Assembly (NCBI GenBank): GCA_020747065.1
Contig: JAGMVK010000013.1
Location: forward strand, 248,001-312,000
Source: Cadophora sp. MPI-SDFR-AT-0126
Lineage: Eukaryota > Ascomycota > Leotiomycetes > Helotiales > Ploettnerulaceae
DNA: 64,000 nt
Reading direction: 5' to 3'
The position numbers and the translations under genes were made by a program. This document shows positions 1 to 12,758 of the stretch, piece by piece (within the stretch, counting starts at the first letter, position 1; every line of letters starts with the position of its first letter). The notes beneath the pieces were generated by a model, which did not search any database, was not told where the DNA came from, and worked only from the letters and a program-made list of their open reading frames with translations.

Positions 1-1646
1 GATGTCAGAAAGTAATGGCTTGAGAGTTTTTGAATGCTTCACTCCACATGTCACCAAAGCCCGATCGCTCCCCAATACCGGACATTACCACTCCAATCAC
101 CAAAGTATTTGAACGAGAATATCGAATTTATGATAAGGATCACTTAGCCTTGATCAAATTATCACTTTTATCAAAATATACCAAAGCCGACATATAATCC
201 TTGGAAGTAGCAATATCCCGACTGTTGTGGAACGCGAAAAACGGGATTATCCGAGGTCTCATCGTGGGAATTTTCCTATCACGGGGACAAATTCCTCCTG
301 TCTAGGACGCATTAATAACGAGTGATAAGGGGAAAATACTACTTCAGGTGACAGCAGGGTCAAACTGCTCACACCATGAACACTTCTAACAAGCAATCTT
401 CCTTGCAGGCTCTGTAAACCCCTGACACCGCTTCATCACTCGGCAAAACTGGCTGTAATTCATTTGGATACTCGTGGTATACGTATTCCCATCTACTTTG
501 GAGACAGTTGGGATACCATTATATGTACGATAATGCCTTCGGTGACTTTGCGCTGAATCGAGAGCTGGCCGGATCCCGAAAAACGAGACCGATTAAGGGG
601 CTCGGGAATCATTGGGCGTGAAAGATTAAATGGATTTTGGGGTGGACTGGGTGCAGTGAAGAGTTGAAAAGATAAATGGAATAGAGGCAAGGTTGCTAGA
701 TCAAATTGCTACAAGAATGCGCCGCTCAACGATGTTGAGGTTGATCCCCATCGCATTTCTTCTCGCCTAAGCGAGCCGTTTGTTGACAATGGTGAAGCAT
801 ATGCACTCCAACAAGTTTGCAATTAAAACGCGGCTTATTTGACACAAGACCTTAGTATGAGACTAATCTCGGGAATACCTCCTGTAAACGACATCATTCA
901 CGAGGTAAGTTCTGTACTTCTCACGAAAATACGGTTCTGTTTCTCGTGGCGCGCGAGTCATTGTGCCCACTGATACATGCCAAGTGGTCCGTTGCACAGA
1001 CTGGGTGTTGGTTCTCATTACCAGCAGCATAGCAGCGACTATTATGAGATGTCATTTGCTATGATTTTCAGTTGTTCAGCGCGCCCAGTGCTTATTTTCA
1101 ATCATTCCCATCTCACACATCTTTTGCATTGGAAATGGTCAGATGACCAGCCTAGATGGCATGTTCCCGTTTTACACTCATCTCAATGGAATTGTAACTT
1201 TTGCCAGGGGCCGAAACAAGTCTCTGAATTACCGTTTTTGTCAGGCACCGGTCGATGTCCGCAGATCGTTATGGAAGTATTCATCAAATTCCTCATTTAA
1301 GCATACGCTGTTGCAATCTTCAGTCCTTGGATCACCTGTGTTCAGCCATTTAACATTGAAACCATCGATGTCATCAGAAGAAATGCTTTCGAATCATTTG
1401 GCTTATGTGTAATGATTCGCATTCATTACAATTCTAGGTATTCATGTCATCAAAACAGGTAGCGTTCCAGAAATTACCCTCGAATTTGTAACTCTGTTGT
1501 TTTCCATAGAACCTCCTTCAATCCTTTCAGAATCAGTCAAATTTGATACTTTTGATACCTGTAATTTTTCAGTCTGGTCAATCTACCCCTTCCAAAATGT
1601 GAGTTGATGATTCCAACTGGCTTTCCGATTTCGATCGAGGCCTCCA
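1..1646. other. Gene-free flank
   Basis: Only short, low-complexity or non-conserved open frames occur here, with no splice pattern or motif that supports a gene. The right end is the 3' flank of the minus-strand secreted-protein gene that stops at 1647. Confidence 0.5.
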
Positions 1647-2446
1647 TTATTCATCGAAGAGAATGTGTACTATGTTATCCGTCTTCTTGAAGATACCTCC
1701 TGAGCCTGTGAACATGTAAGCAATTGAAATGATCCAAATTTCTGAGTACTCACTGAATAGTCTACCTCCGAATGCATTATCAATCAGTAACGGTGCAGGA
1801 TAAACTCTCTGAAAAGCTCCGCTTTCAACGATGAAGTTTCCTTCACGTCGGTATCAGCCTGGATAGTGCTGCAATATTGGGAGATGGCGACACGTAATTT
1901 ACACTTACTTCCTTCCGGTGCAATCAAAACCAGGGAGACTGTCCCATCTATGCACTGCCACTTCATACGACCATCAACCTCAACTAACAATTCCAGACTA
2001 CCAACTCCATCGCGAAGGAAGACATTCGAGCTGCCATACTGATCCGGATCCTTATACGTAACCAGAGTCTCTCTGTATGTCTCGCCTTCCAGTCCAATGT
2101 CCGGGTATGGAGCAACAGTGGTGAAGATCTTCCCGTCCTTTAGAGAGAATTTGATAGTTGGGTTCTCGCTTGTTGGACTGAACGACGAGATTGGAGCATG
2201 GATTCGTTGATTGCTAGGCGTGAAAGACGTAATAGCGTAGAACATCGTTGTGCCATCCAATGTAGTTGAGAGTGTGAAGTTGCAATCGAGAGTGGTGATG
2301 GGACCATTGACGATGAAAAGTTGCTCGAGACTATTGCCGGCGCAGCTGCGGGGTGCAGATTTGATGCAGACTCCTAAGGGGTCGGCCACCAAAGCTTGAA
2401 TGCAGCGGATAGACAGCATGAAGAGTGTAATGAGGAGGCGATTCAT
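1647..2446 (-). CDS. Secreted protein of unknown family (three exons)
   Basis: Predicted join of 2446-1909, 1840-1754 and 1705-1647, giving 227 residues. The start at 2446 gives a hydrophobic signal peptide (MNRLLITLFMLSIRCIQALV) that a longer upstream frame would bury. Both introns have strong sites: GTAAGT with a CTGAT branch (68 nt) and GTGAGT (48 nt). Reading on without splicing gives an unrelated C-terminus. Splicing yields FIVESGAFQRV and the end FKKTDNIVHILFDE, which align with the spliced end of the broken gene at 12759-13481, and both introns fall at matching places. Conserved landmarks between the two are PLxxxC, a Cys before FTL, a Phe-rich strand and a K(W/Y)xC(I/L)(D/E)G segment. 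I do not recognise a named domain. It is probably exported to the wall or apoplast; function unknown. Confidence 0.75.
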
Positions 2447-3052
2447 TGTGACGTGTTGATAGGGCAATTTGGTGTCGAAGCGGATTGATTCCAAAATGGG
2501 TCGGCCAAAAGTTGGGTGGAAACGGAGATGTGAAGACAGTGAGAGGCGGAGACATTGTATATTAATGTCAATGGAGGAGACTTGGGAAAGTACGACTTGC
2601 TGGAGTGATTTGGGAAAGAGCATGCAGTCTCTGCGTGTGAAAATAATGATCAAGGACTGACAAATGGTGGGAAAGTATTTGCAATTGGCTTTTGTATGCA
2701 AATACCTTGCACACGAGTCATGTCACCAACGGCAATTTGGGCAGCAGTAGAACGTAGCCTATTCATTAGATGATTCTCAAGCGATGGGCTTGAGATTTGG
2801 CAGTCATTGCTTTCGTGTAAGCTAGTCGTTCTTGCCAAGGCGGCAACATATATATTTCACTTCGATGACTGGGCTGGCAGGTGCATTGACAAAACACAGC
2901 TAGTCAAATTGGAGAAAAGCAAATTGGTAGTGCATTTCATTCGCTCCGTACTTTTCCCTCTTTGCTCCATAAGTAAACATCTGTACAATGCCTCGCTGAA
3001 ATGCTACAGTACTCCAAATTTTCCTTCCTTGCAGAGAACCAAGTCAACGCCA
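2447..3052. promoter_or_regulatory. Upstream region of secreted gene / 3' flank of UTP17
   Basis: This 606-bp gap holds the promoter of the minus-strand secreted gene and the 3' flank of the minus-strand WD40 gene. An ATATATAT-like stretch lies near 2848-2856, about 400 bp upstream of the secreted-protein start; whether it acts as a TATA element is unknown. Confidence 0.3.
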
Positions 3053-6000
3053 TCAAACGACCTCTTTCTTTAGCGGTTTCGCGGCAAACAAATCCGCGAC
3101 CTGGTAGAACATCTCCTCCAGTGGCGGTAGTGCAAAAGCCGGTCCGATATTGAAAACCTCAGCTAATTTCTGCTGCGGTACAACAGGGGTATCATTCTCC
3201 TCATCGTTATCCCCATCTTGTGTAGGAGCAGGTGTCGGATAGTCCTCCGCATCCTCGAAATAATCGTCTTGGTCAAGTGGCATGATATCGGCCGCATCTT
3301 CAGCAGCATCGAGCTGTAGCGCTGAGGTAGATTGTGCGAGCATGGTGATGTTCTGCGTCCCCTTCTTGATGATAGAGAAAATCTCCGCAGCTGTGTCGAG
3401 AACGAGAAAACCTTCTGAGCTGAGTGCGGGGAGAAGAGCTGTGATGATTGTCGAGAATGCTTCTTTGAGTTGTGGCTCCCGTGTGTCTTGGTGGAACACA
3501 ACAAGTTCCGAAGTTGCAGTGCGAAGGGAGGATGGGTCGCGGATGGTAGGCAGGGCCACGGCGAAGGTGCGGCTTTTTGGGTCGACGGAGAAGTGCATCA
3601 TCTCTTGCTTCTGGCGGGTCGAGAGAGACTTGGTAGCCTCGCTAGCTTTGATGATGATACGGGCCTCTTCGGACACAAGGTCAAAGACGATAAGCTTGTC
3701 GGATAGGGTGATGAGGTCTTGGCCGAGGAATGAGATACTGATGATCTCATCTTCGAAAAGGCCAGTTTGCGAGAGGCGGATGGTGCCAAAATCTGGGTCC
3801 AGGAAATGCACAAGACCATCATTGCTGTTACAAGCAGCAGCCAGGATCGATCCATCTTCGGAGAATGCGACACAACCTGAAGGTGCCGGGACATCGAGAC
3901 CGTCCAAAGGCTCTGCTTTGCCAAGTTCAACTGCAAATTCGCAATTCCAATTCCTCAAAGGCTTATGATCCTTGCCGCGAACGACGACTCCATCCCGCTT
4001 GCGAGTCTTCGTGGTCCAAATTCGAACTATCCCATCCTCACCGATCGTTGAGAATCGTAACGAGCTTGGGTCAACAGCAAGATCCAAGATCCTCCCAGCA
4101 TCTCCCGAATCTCTGGTCGAAGTATGGGGAGCATCAATTCTCGACACTAGCTCCCAAGATGAGCTCTCCGTGCTCCATTGCCAGAACTTGAGATACACCT
4201 CTCTCCTTGGTGGCCGCTCGATTAGATCTACCTCAAGATGTTTGCCAAGATGGATATCCCGTGGCGGAGGCATCCACTCATCGACCGTTACAAGCCAGTC
4301 TCCGTCGTGGGAAATCTTCATATGTGTGATTCTTGGCTCTTTGAAGCGGTGTGAACCAGGTGCTGCGTTGACGCTTGTGATATTGGTTCTCGTCAAAGCC
4401 TGGCGTGATAGGTTGTGACCAGAACCAAGGTCAATGGTCTGTAGAAATGGGTTGCTTAAGATCAGTGGCTTTTTGGCTCGAACTAATTGTGTTTGTCCTA
4501 CGCCGAGCAGGATTTGAGAGGTCTTGGTAGGATTGATGACCGCAGGTGTTCTTTGCACCAATGGCTGCTTCCAACAGCCTTCTTCGAGCCGCTCGACCTG
4601 CGATTCAATTGAAGGTTCGGACTCGATAACACATGTTTGGATTCCTGCAATGTTGACAATTGGCTTGAGCTCAGATGTGGACAGTACCAGAGCTGAGTTG
4701 TCCGCAAGCTGAACAGCGTATGATGTACCGGTTGGTGAAACTACAACGTTCTGTATGGTTGCTGCCATATGTGGCAGGAATTGCTGCTTTCCAGTGTCCA
4801 GTTGCCAGAGTACCAAGACAGTTTCCGTACCACCAGAAATAATGTAATTGCCTACTCATGTTAGGATTCAACCCACGCGTGGGATTTTGAAACTTACCAT
4901 CTAAAGACCATTTGACGCTATGCACTACCTGTCGATGCCAATGAAGCTTCCTCGGCGCAAGCGCAAGACTGACTCCAGACAATTGCCCCTCTGAGCCGAT
5001 CCAAAGTTTTGGAAACAGATCGTTATGCAGAAAAATGACACCTCTGACATCCCCAACAACCAAGTCGACAACGGGAATCTTTTTGAGAGGGTTCGCTTTC
5101 TTCATTTCTTCCACTCCGGGTCTCTGGGTCACCCGAATGTCCAGAGATTTGATTGCGTCGGATGACTCGAAGACTCGAAACTCATATCGCATCTTATCAA
5201 TGGTATCATACTCAGTTGATCGAAGACGACCCACCAGAATCTTGTTCCCAGAAGCCGCCACTATAATTGACCCTTGATTCGCTGTCTTCAGAAAGTTGAT
5301 TCGGTGACTGGATGTGTATATGGTTCTGGCGGCTGTCTGAACTGAGCTGTTTGGTCGAGCCAGCTCGTTTGCTGTGATTCTAAACCCTCCATCCTTTCGC
5401 GCCTCGGTCGTAAACACCACATCCCGTCGTCGCTCCGCAGATTCCATGGACGCTACGGTCATGTGAATACATCCCGTAGAAGACACACCCCAGTATTGCT
5501 CAGAGCCAGCACCAGAAGTCCAATCGATGCTGTAAACAGATCCATCCGAGCACGCAACCCATAGCAAGTCGGAATTGGTCGGTGACAGGCAGAAAGCAAT
5601 TATGTGTGGGGGAATCTCGGTCAACTCATTGAGCTTTAATCTGATAGATCGCGTGAGGAGTGAGTCTGCGGCTGAATAGACATGTATAGCCCCAAGATGC
5701 GCAACGATAAGAAACCTGCGGGAGTTAGCAACTTTCCACAGACAAGACAGACAAATTTACTTCTCGTCTCGAGTAAAAATTGGATCTGCGTTGATCATGC
5801 GGCCACCAATCGATGCAGAAAGTTTCCAAGGCTCTGTCCCAGTCTTCTTGAAGGTACTGACTAAAGCGGGCAGTTCTGAACGGCTCTGCGATTGCTTTTT
5901 CGAGACTTTGACCTTCTGCTCTGGGGGTGGCTTGTTTCCTCTTCCTTTCCTCTTCTTCTTCCTCCCGGAGGTCCCTCCCACTATATTGTTTTGCTTAGAA

Positions 6001-6272
6001 CCATTTTCCACAAAGTCTTCGTATTCGACTGATTCCGGTGATTGCGGGCGCCCGTTCACTCCTTTACTGTCTCCATTGCGTGTATCGACCTTCACCAATT
6101 CTGTGGCAGGCGGAGGATCAAATGCTGCTTCCAAGGCTGGGTTTTGAATGGGGTTTCGCAGAGGAGTGCCAGATGCCGTTTTTGCCGATTTAGATCGCTT
6201 GGGTGTATCCATCACCTCCACTGGAGCTCTCTTGCGCTTCAATAACGAAGCCATGGTGTTGGCAGAGTCCAT
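3053..6272 (-). CDS. NAN1: UTP17/NAN1 (WDR75) family WD40 protein of the small-subunit processome
   Basis: Predicted join of 6272-5761, 5715-4898 and 4851-3053 (introns 45 and 46 nt), 1042 residues. The first ~170 residues are basic and low-complexity with several nuclear-localisation-like Lys/Arg clusters. After that come repeated beta-propeller blades. The segment VKWSLDGNYIISGGTETVLV followed by LWQLDTGKQQFLPHM, spanning the second splice junction, is the signature I associate with WDR75/Nan1. The last ~100 residues are acidic. Yeast Nan1/Utp17 belongs to the t-UTP subcomplex, which supports rDNA transcription and early 18S pre-rRNA processing in the nucleolus. ATGs at 6272 and 6254 (MASLLKRKR) are both plausible starts. 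It is divergent from RPB10 with only 217 bp between the starts. Another WD40 processome subunit is the main alternative. Confidence 0.8.
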
Positions 6273-6489
6273 CTGTGGAATTGGTGTTTTGGTGATTAGA
6301 GGCCGAACTTTTTTTGATCCAGCCGAAAAATGTCGTAGGTCGGGTAAACATCGGCAAAAGATAAACATTAGCGTCAAAATTTTGTGAGGTCGCCCGCGGC
6401 GATTCTTTACGTATTCAAGCTTTGAGGGCCTTTGTTCAACTACGACCACAACTGTCTTGATTTTGAACAAATACCAAGGTCTACCCAAG
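6273..6489. promoter_or_regulatory. Shared divergent promoter of NAN1 and RPB10
   Basis: 217 bp separate two ATGs on opposite strands, so both genes must use this DNA or each other's 5' end. It contains a CAAAATTTTG palindrome around 6375-6384. That resembles the AAAATTTT core of the yeast RRPE element found before ribosome-biogenesis genes, but the match is short and could be chance. Confidence 0.5.
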
Positions 6490-6908
6490 ATGATTATTCC
6501 TGTGCGGTGTTTCTCTTGCGGGAAGGTATGGCTCCTTCATTCCTGTCGTGCACCCTTCTCTAACCTGTATGCAGGTGGTTGGAGATCTGTGGGAGCGATA
6601 TCTGAAGCTCATTGATGCTCAAGTCCAAGACGGGTTGGCCAAGCTTGCACTTTTGTTATCTGCAGCAAACTGACAAATCTATTAGAGAAGCCATGGATCA
6701 GTTGGGATGCAAACGTTATTGCTGCCGCAGAATGATCATGACCCACGTTGACCTGATCGAGAAGCTCCTCAAGTACGTACTACGACATCACAATCTACTT
6801 CGCCGAATCCTTCCAAGCCATGCGGAGACCTAGCTACTATAGTATCTGACACTACGTGACAGGTACAATCCCGCAGACCGAGATACCAAGAAGGCGGCGA
6901 TGAACTAG
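6490..6908 (+). CDS. RPB10: RNA polymerase subunit RPB10 (ABC10-beta)
   Basis: Predicted join of 6490-6525, 6575-6633, 6686-6772 and 6863-6908, giving 75 residues, the usual length of the family. It is the small zinc-binding subunit shared by RNA polymerases I, II and III. The sequence shows the N-terminal [12 protein letters not shown] zinc knuckle with the first Cys pair, and the invariant [19 protein letters not shown] block with the second Cys pair. The three introns have GT-AG ends, and the spliced frame is continuous to a TAG. No single open frame covers this gene because its exons are 36-87 nt, so open-frame scanning alone would miss it. It is divergent from NAN1. Confidence 0.96.
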
Positions 6909-9527
6909 GGCAGTTTTGATATTATGATGTGGAGGCACAGGCGTTTAGTTTGGGAAAGAGGCACATGCTCGGCGGCTACATTACATACATGGCGCATTTG
7001 GACGGCGTTGGAGGCTTGGGAGTGCGATGGATGGTTCCTAGGAAGCAGATCCATTTTCAATATCAGATGAATTCCTATTGCCTCCATACCAACAAAGCTC
7101 AGGTTACCCGCGCCGCAGCAGCCGACCGACCCGCGAGTCTCTACGCGCCATCCTACGTGCTTCATCCCAGATAGTATTTTCTCCGATCTCTGTGCCCTTC
7201 AATCGCATGGACAACGCATGAATTTTGCGCCGTGGGCGTGGGAAGTCTACCTCAATTGAGTGCTCATTCCGCCCTCCACCAGGCTAATTCTTCCAAGTGT
7301 CGGTCGTGCAGACCTTGAAAAACAATGCGAGAGGAACCAACAGAGAGAAACAAGCTAGTGCTTGCATTTGATGGGGTTGATATACCCACATGAGCGCCTA
7401 CGCGCGTGTCTACAACGCTAGAAGCGGCGCAGAGGTTTGATATTGGCGGGAAGCGATCGAGATGTGGAGGCTCTTCTCACCCACATGCGCAGAACTCTGT
7501 TCCAAACGCGATTTGATTTCTACTGGCTCTCGCTGTCGTTGTCGTGTCTGTCAATCAGCACACCAATGGATTTTCGTTTGTCGTATCCGAATACTGGACC
7601 GGAATCTTTTTCCCTTGCCGAGCATGTAGGTGGGGGCTGGCAGGTTGCCAAGTCAGAGAGAGTCTCTTCCTGCTTTCGAGTTCACACCGACTGAGATTCT
7701 CCTGTCAAGAAAAAGCAGAATGTGGCTCCCTGCAGACGTTGCTGACCGCAGGAGCATTTGGAAGGGTGACCCAATGCTAGGCCACGGCACGAAATGCCAC
7801 CAGCTTATTTGGAAAAGTGACGATCTTCCTCCGAAGGAGGTCGATCAACAGTTGACCCTCCCACCTCCGAGCCCACCACCACGGATGCGGTGCAGCGGGT
7901 CGGGAGCAACTCGGCTAGCTCTTATTTTGAACTCTCTTAGATTGTAAGTGCGAGTGTCTCTTTGGTGATGAGCTCGCTGGATTGTTACCCAGAAATCCAA
8001 CTCATCGGCCCCTCCCGCCGTAGGGCATCACATCTTGAGCGCTGGCTTATGACTTTTCTGAAGCCATTGGCTGGGTCTTCTTCCACCCTTGATGTATCAC
8101 ATATTTGCTGTTTATCCTCAAGCCAGTTGTTTCAAGCTCTGGCCGCGGGAATAGCGGGATGGAGAAGGCAGGGCAGGGCAGGTAAGGATGGCTGAAAGAC
8201 AAGAGTGGAGGGACTGGGGATGTGACTTTACGGAGGTACAGCTCGGCCAACCCCCGGTCTCCACGCCTGGCGCTTTTCCAACATTGGTGGAGAGAACATG
8301 GATGTTTTTGATGCCACTTGAATAGAGGGACTGAAAACTATGACTGTTGTTTTTTGTTCCCAGTTGGCTGTGGTTGTCAATCGGCTATGTACCTTTATCC
8401 GTCCTACTACTTCAAGTCTGTTCAAAAAGCCAATTTTGAGTTCCAATTGCAAAAGTAGTAGATATGACAGAGCCAAGCTTAACTTTCAAACCTGGAATCT
8501 ACCGAGAGACAGAAGTACGAATAGAGTCTGGAGAGGAGAGGTTATCTCGATGGTCCATGCCCATGCTGCCTTACAGTACTAGTAGTACCCCTGGCTTGAT
8601 TCCCCTGTCATGTCTCTCCTTCTCCAGCCCCTCCCTCCGTCCCTCTGTTAAGCGCTGAGATTCTCAAGCGTCATGCAGCCAGCGATCAAAAGACGCGCTC
8701 CTCACAGGCTGATTCGTTGGATGTAATCCCAGCTGCAGCATTGCACCAGCATCACCAACTTGGCCTGCTTCCAAAGCCTATTCCGAATTGAGGCCAAAGT
8801 GCAGTGGCTGCCCGTACGAATCCATACCCGAGTCAAATGCTCAGTGCTCAGTGCTCACGTCGCTTCCAGACTTTCTCCACCAGTTTCTCATTGCGACTAA
8901 GGAGGCACTGAAGCTGCGAGCGACCAAGAGGGAGACCGCATCGCGACTCTTCACCGCAATCGCACTCGATACACGCCTCTTGCGCTGCACTGCACTGCAC
9001 CGCACAGAGATTGGATCGAAGGACGTCTTTCAAACCTGGGCATCACACTGCAAGGGTGTTACCAGCCGGACGAACGTTTGTGTTGCGTTGCGTTGTCTTC
9101 TCGCTGGAAGAGAGGCAAGCAAACAGAGTCACGTCAAGTGCAGTCCCAGCCAGTCAGGCCCGGATGCGGCACAGCAGCTTCCTCGACCTTCATACATACA
9201 CACATCCATACCTTTGCGATATGCAACTACTTCAACGTGCCTGCGGTACCTTCGTCAATTGCTTCTAGTTGGCCCATTGCCGACCCACAGGCCGACTACT
9301 GCGAGTGTGCTGCTGTTGCTGCTGTCCATTTGATAGACAAAAACGTTTCGCCCTCAGCTGGAGAGCTATCAGCATATGATTCCCGAGAGCCCCATTCAGC
9401 CTTGACCGTCCCACACCAAATCTGGAGCCTATCTGCCTGCCTGCCTGCGCTTGAGCCAGGTCGATTCTCTTCCTCTTCATAATCAGCCTTGGGGATCGAT
9501 TCGAAGGCCATTCCAGGATTCACGCAT
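6909..9527. other. 2.6-kb gene-free interval
   Basis: No open frame here has convincing coding character. The right part contains short tandem motifs (CAGTGCT near 8840-8855, CTGC/CTGCCTGC near 9434-9450). Its position suggests a long promoter or a 5' leader for the gene starting at 9528. No conserved element was recognised. Confidence 0.4.
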
Positions 9528-11948
9528 ATGAGCCCTGTGCCAACAATGGCATTGGAGAGTCCTCTGGTCTCGTCGTCTCCAGGCAATATCATGTCGGCCT
9601 TCTCTCCTTATACAGACTTCTCTCTCTCCCCAAACTCTCCAGCCATGAACAATTCTCCACGATATCAGTCATTGTATGTAAAGGCATATTCTTGGACTTC
9701 TGCTGCCTGCTAATACATGCTAGGTCGGCGCGCAATTCCCAAGAATCCTCCCATCTACGACCGAACTCAATTGACGACAACTCAACGAACGGTTTACAAA
9801 TGACAAGTCCTAGTGATATGGTGGGGCCGTCTCCAGTCACCTCGAACGGGACAGAAACCACAGAAATCGAAGACGAGGTTGCGGATGATGTGCAGGCGCA
9901 AGAAATCAGACCTTCACCACCAAGAATAGTTGGATCTGCCGATTCGCAGGCCACCGTAGGTGCGGCCAACAAATTAAGGTTGCATATCTGACTTATTTAT
10001 AGTTGAAAAGACTCAGCACCAATCTACCTGATCATTTCAGAGCTTCACTCGAAGACGAATCCATCTCCGTCATACATGCACCAGAGGGGTACGGAAAGTT
10101 TGTGAGTTGGATCTGTCCCAGTCGAATCGCGAAATACTGACTGTCCCAGAATTTGCCTGAGATTCTGCCCATTCAACCAACGCGAGCCGACCGGTCAACT
10201 CCTACTCCATATCAACAAGAGGAAAATATACCTGCTACCATCAGAGTAGATCTACAAGTCCCGAAGGATAAGGTGAGTCACGTTCCCCAGCTGTCAGTTT
10301 TTTTTCTAAGTACAGTCAGAATACACAGCCAAGCCCGGTCTCTCCACCTCCAATCTCGACGGATGTGACGCCGATTAAATATGGATTGGAGAATGCCACC
10401 CCACGAGCCCAGACTCGGCAAGAAGTCGAGGCTCTTGTCAGCGATTACGGTGGATCTGTTCGATCCAGTAGCGCCCACAGCCTTGAAGGTCTGTCTTCGT
10501 CTAACCTCCGAAACAATCCGCATTACTCATGGTTTGTAGGGATTCCGGAAGAGCACCGCGATGCGGAAGAAGATGAATTCGATTCCCGAACAGTTCATAC
10601 CTCTGATGAAGAAGTGCATGCCTTGAAGACTGCCCTTAACGAATGTTGGACCCTGTGTAACACCCTCGCCAGCCTCAGCTCTATCCACCGAGAGAGAATC
10701 TTTAGCTATTCCGGAACTGGAGACGCCCACGAAACTGCCTGGAAATGCTGCTGGAGGCTGTGCCAGAAGCTATACGAGAGCCGGGACGACAACCATGAAT
10801 TTCATGTCAGACCAACGCTAGATCTATGTCGAGATTTCTGCCAAGCCTTGTTTGATGTTCGGCAGCGGAAGGATGAAATTGCTGACTCGGTGCTGAGAGT
10901 CAGCTTCGAGCTGAACAACCACCTCTACAACACCCATGACCGGAATTTGCCTGAAGCGTTTCGGGAACGAACCTTAGACTTCTATATCACACTCTGTCAT
11001 AGGCTCATGAAACAACGAAACGAGCTTGCCGAGGAGACAGACACTCTTCTCCGAGCATGCTGGGGGCTGGCCGAAATGCTTTTCAGCCTCCGCCAGAACA
11101 GACGGGAAGGCAAGGCCCCTGACGAGGAGCTTCTTGGATCAGCCGTGCAAGCATGTTGGGAGTTATGCGATCTTTTCCGAGAAGGCTGGACTCAAGTTCG
11201 TCCAGAACGGGGGACGCCAAGACCGTCACAAACAACTTTCACCCAAATCTCCGACCAGATGAGTCGATCATCTCACACCAAGAGCAGCAGCCTACCAAGT
11301 CTCCCCGAGAACCCAGAGCATCCAGAACATGCTCGTACACGATACCAACCAGAGACACCCACAACCGAATTCGAGGATACACCTATCTCTCCTGAAGCGA
11401 ATTCACCAAATATACCAAACATTCTTGTGCTTGGGACTGAAGGTACCCGTGCTTCCAATGCGAGATGGTCAAGTGCAACTTCTTCTTCATCATATTCCCA
11501 AGGAAGCCAAAAATCTTCCAGCACAATCACTACTGCAGCCAGTCCTGAGGATGCAAATCTCACCCGACTGAAGATTCTTATTCTCAAGGCAGCTATGAAT
11601 GTCGGCTTCTCTCGTTCAACGCCTACAAGCACTACACCCAATACCGCCGATTCACCGGCGTTCCAAAATTTCATCAAGGCTCTTCCAACGGGGTCATTTG
11701 GTTCATTACCGACACATGCGAAACTACTCGCAGCATATCGAAACCTGATATTGAGCGACCCCACCTTTAGAAGCTCGAATGCTCTGCCAGCTGTTGGCAA
11801 GAACGCTAGCGCAATAGATGTCGCAAAAAGTGTCGTGTGGATGATGAGGAGTGGCCAGTACACATTCCTCAAAGATCTCTTCAAGTTGGTCTTTGGATTC
11901 CATCTAGAGGAAGCAGAGGGCAGAAAACATGTCAGCATCACAGTATGA
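9528..11948 (+). CDS. Unknown protein with repeated Trp/Leu-Cys helical motifs
   Basis: Predicted join of 9528-9673, 9724-9978, 10041-10101, 10150-10272 and 10320-11948, 737 residues. The apparent start a little upstream is a TTG, so the first ATG at 9528 (MSPVPTMALESP) was chosen. Residues 1-290 are Ser/Pro-rich and probably disordered. About residues 297-480 hold six or so related helical units whose core is W/F-x-LC-x-x-L: ECWTLCNTL, CCWRLCQKL, LCRDFCQAL, FYITLCHRL, ACWGLAEML, ACWELCDLF. A second Ser/Thr-rich linker follows, then a folded-looking C-terminal ~110 residues. There is no signal peptide or membrane span. I do not recognise a named domain; a cytosolic scaffold is an inference from the repeat layout only. 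Confidence 0.8.
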
Positions 11949-12758
11949 GGATGTTGTGTCAAGACAGTGGGAGATCGAGACGTGACCACGACACAGTGTT
12001 TATTTGAGCGACATCGTTCCATTCGCGGGGAAATATATGCATCCAAGGCGTTCGATTGAGGCTTGTTGGATGTGTGCATCGTACTTGGAGTATACATTCG
12101 TTTTGTTACTTACATTTGGAGGACTGGAAATTGTTTTTAGATACCCCACTGGAAAGCTCTCGGCGTCACAGAGCGCTCACAAAGTTTTTATGTTGTCAAT
12201 TATCTAGCACCAACTTATCAGACATTGTACGTTTTGTTTATGTTCATCTATGGACTCGTCGCTGTTTTGAACCTACCGTTTGCATGGCTCAGAGTTGCTG
12301 TCCATTGTTGCTTTAGTAAGGAGGAGCGTGCCAAGGACAGCACGAAGAACCTCATATTGCACTAGGCACATTCTGCCCGACGGCACCATTCAGCAGATTG
12401 AGGGCGCAAAAGCCTTGAAATGCGTTACTCGCCATTCAACCCCATTCCAACATTTCACAACCTCGGTACGGTATCAAATGTCCAATTTCGCTTCCACAGT
12501 CTTAACACTCGTACCTGCCTGTCCGACAATGTCCTCCCCATGGAAGTCGCACCTTCCCCAAATGAAGCAAAACATCACAGTAGATATTAGAGCTGTCAGG
12601 TCACTTTCCACTTTGGTCCCTATATTCATGGACCTATCATCCCGCCTCAATTCCTACATCAATCTTTAACATCTCTCCAGATTCGAACCAAGCCACTTCC
12701 CACAAAGACTCTGCACGAACTGGGCACCACGAACGAACTCACTCTCAATTGTATCAAG
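11949..12758. other. Intergenic region
   Basis: 3' flank of the repeat-protein gene, then about 300 bp of pyrimidine-rich DNA before the broken secreted-protein gene. No supported feature seen. Confidence 0.4.

Noticed and set aside
1784..2701. Unspliced 305-codon reading of the first secreted gene
   Set aside because: It hides the signal peptide behind 85 residues and reads through two strong introns. The spliced form aligns with the paralogue to its end.
12660..12700. tRNA B-box-like GGTTCGAATC (minus); a similar one near 14410-14425
   Set aside because: No A box or cloverleaf could be built around either.
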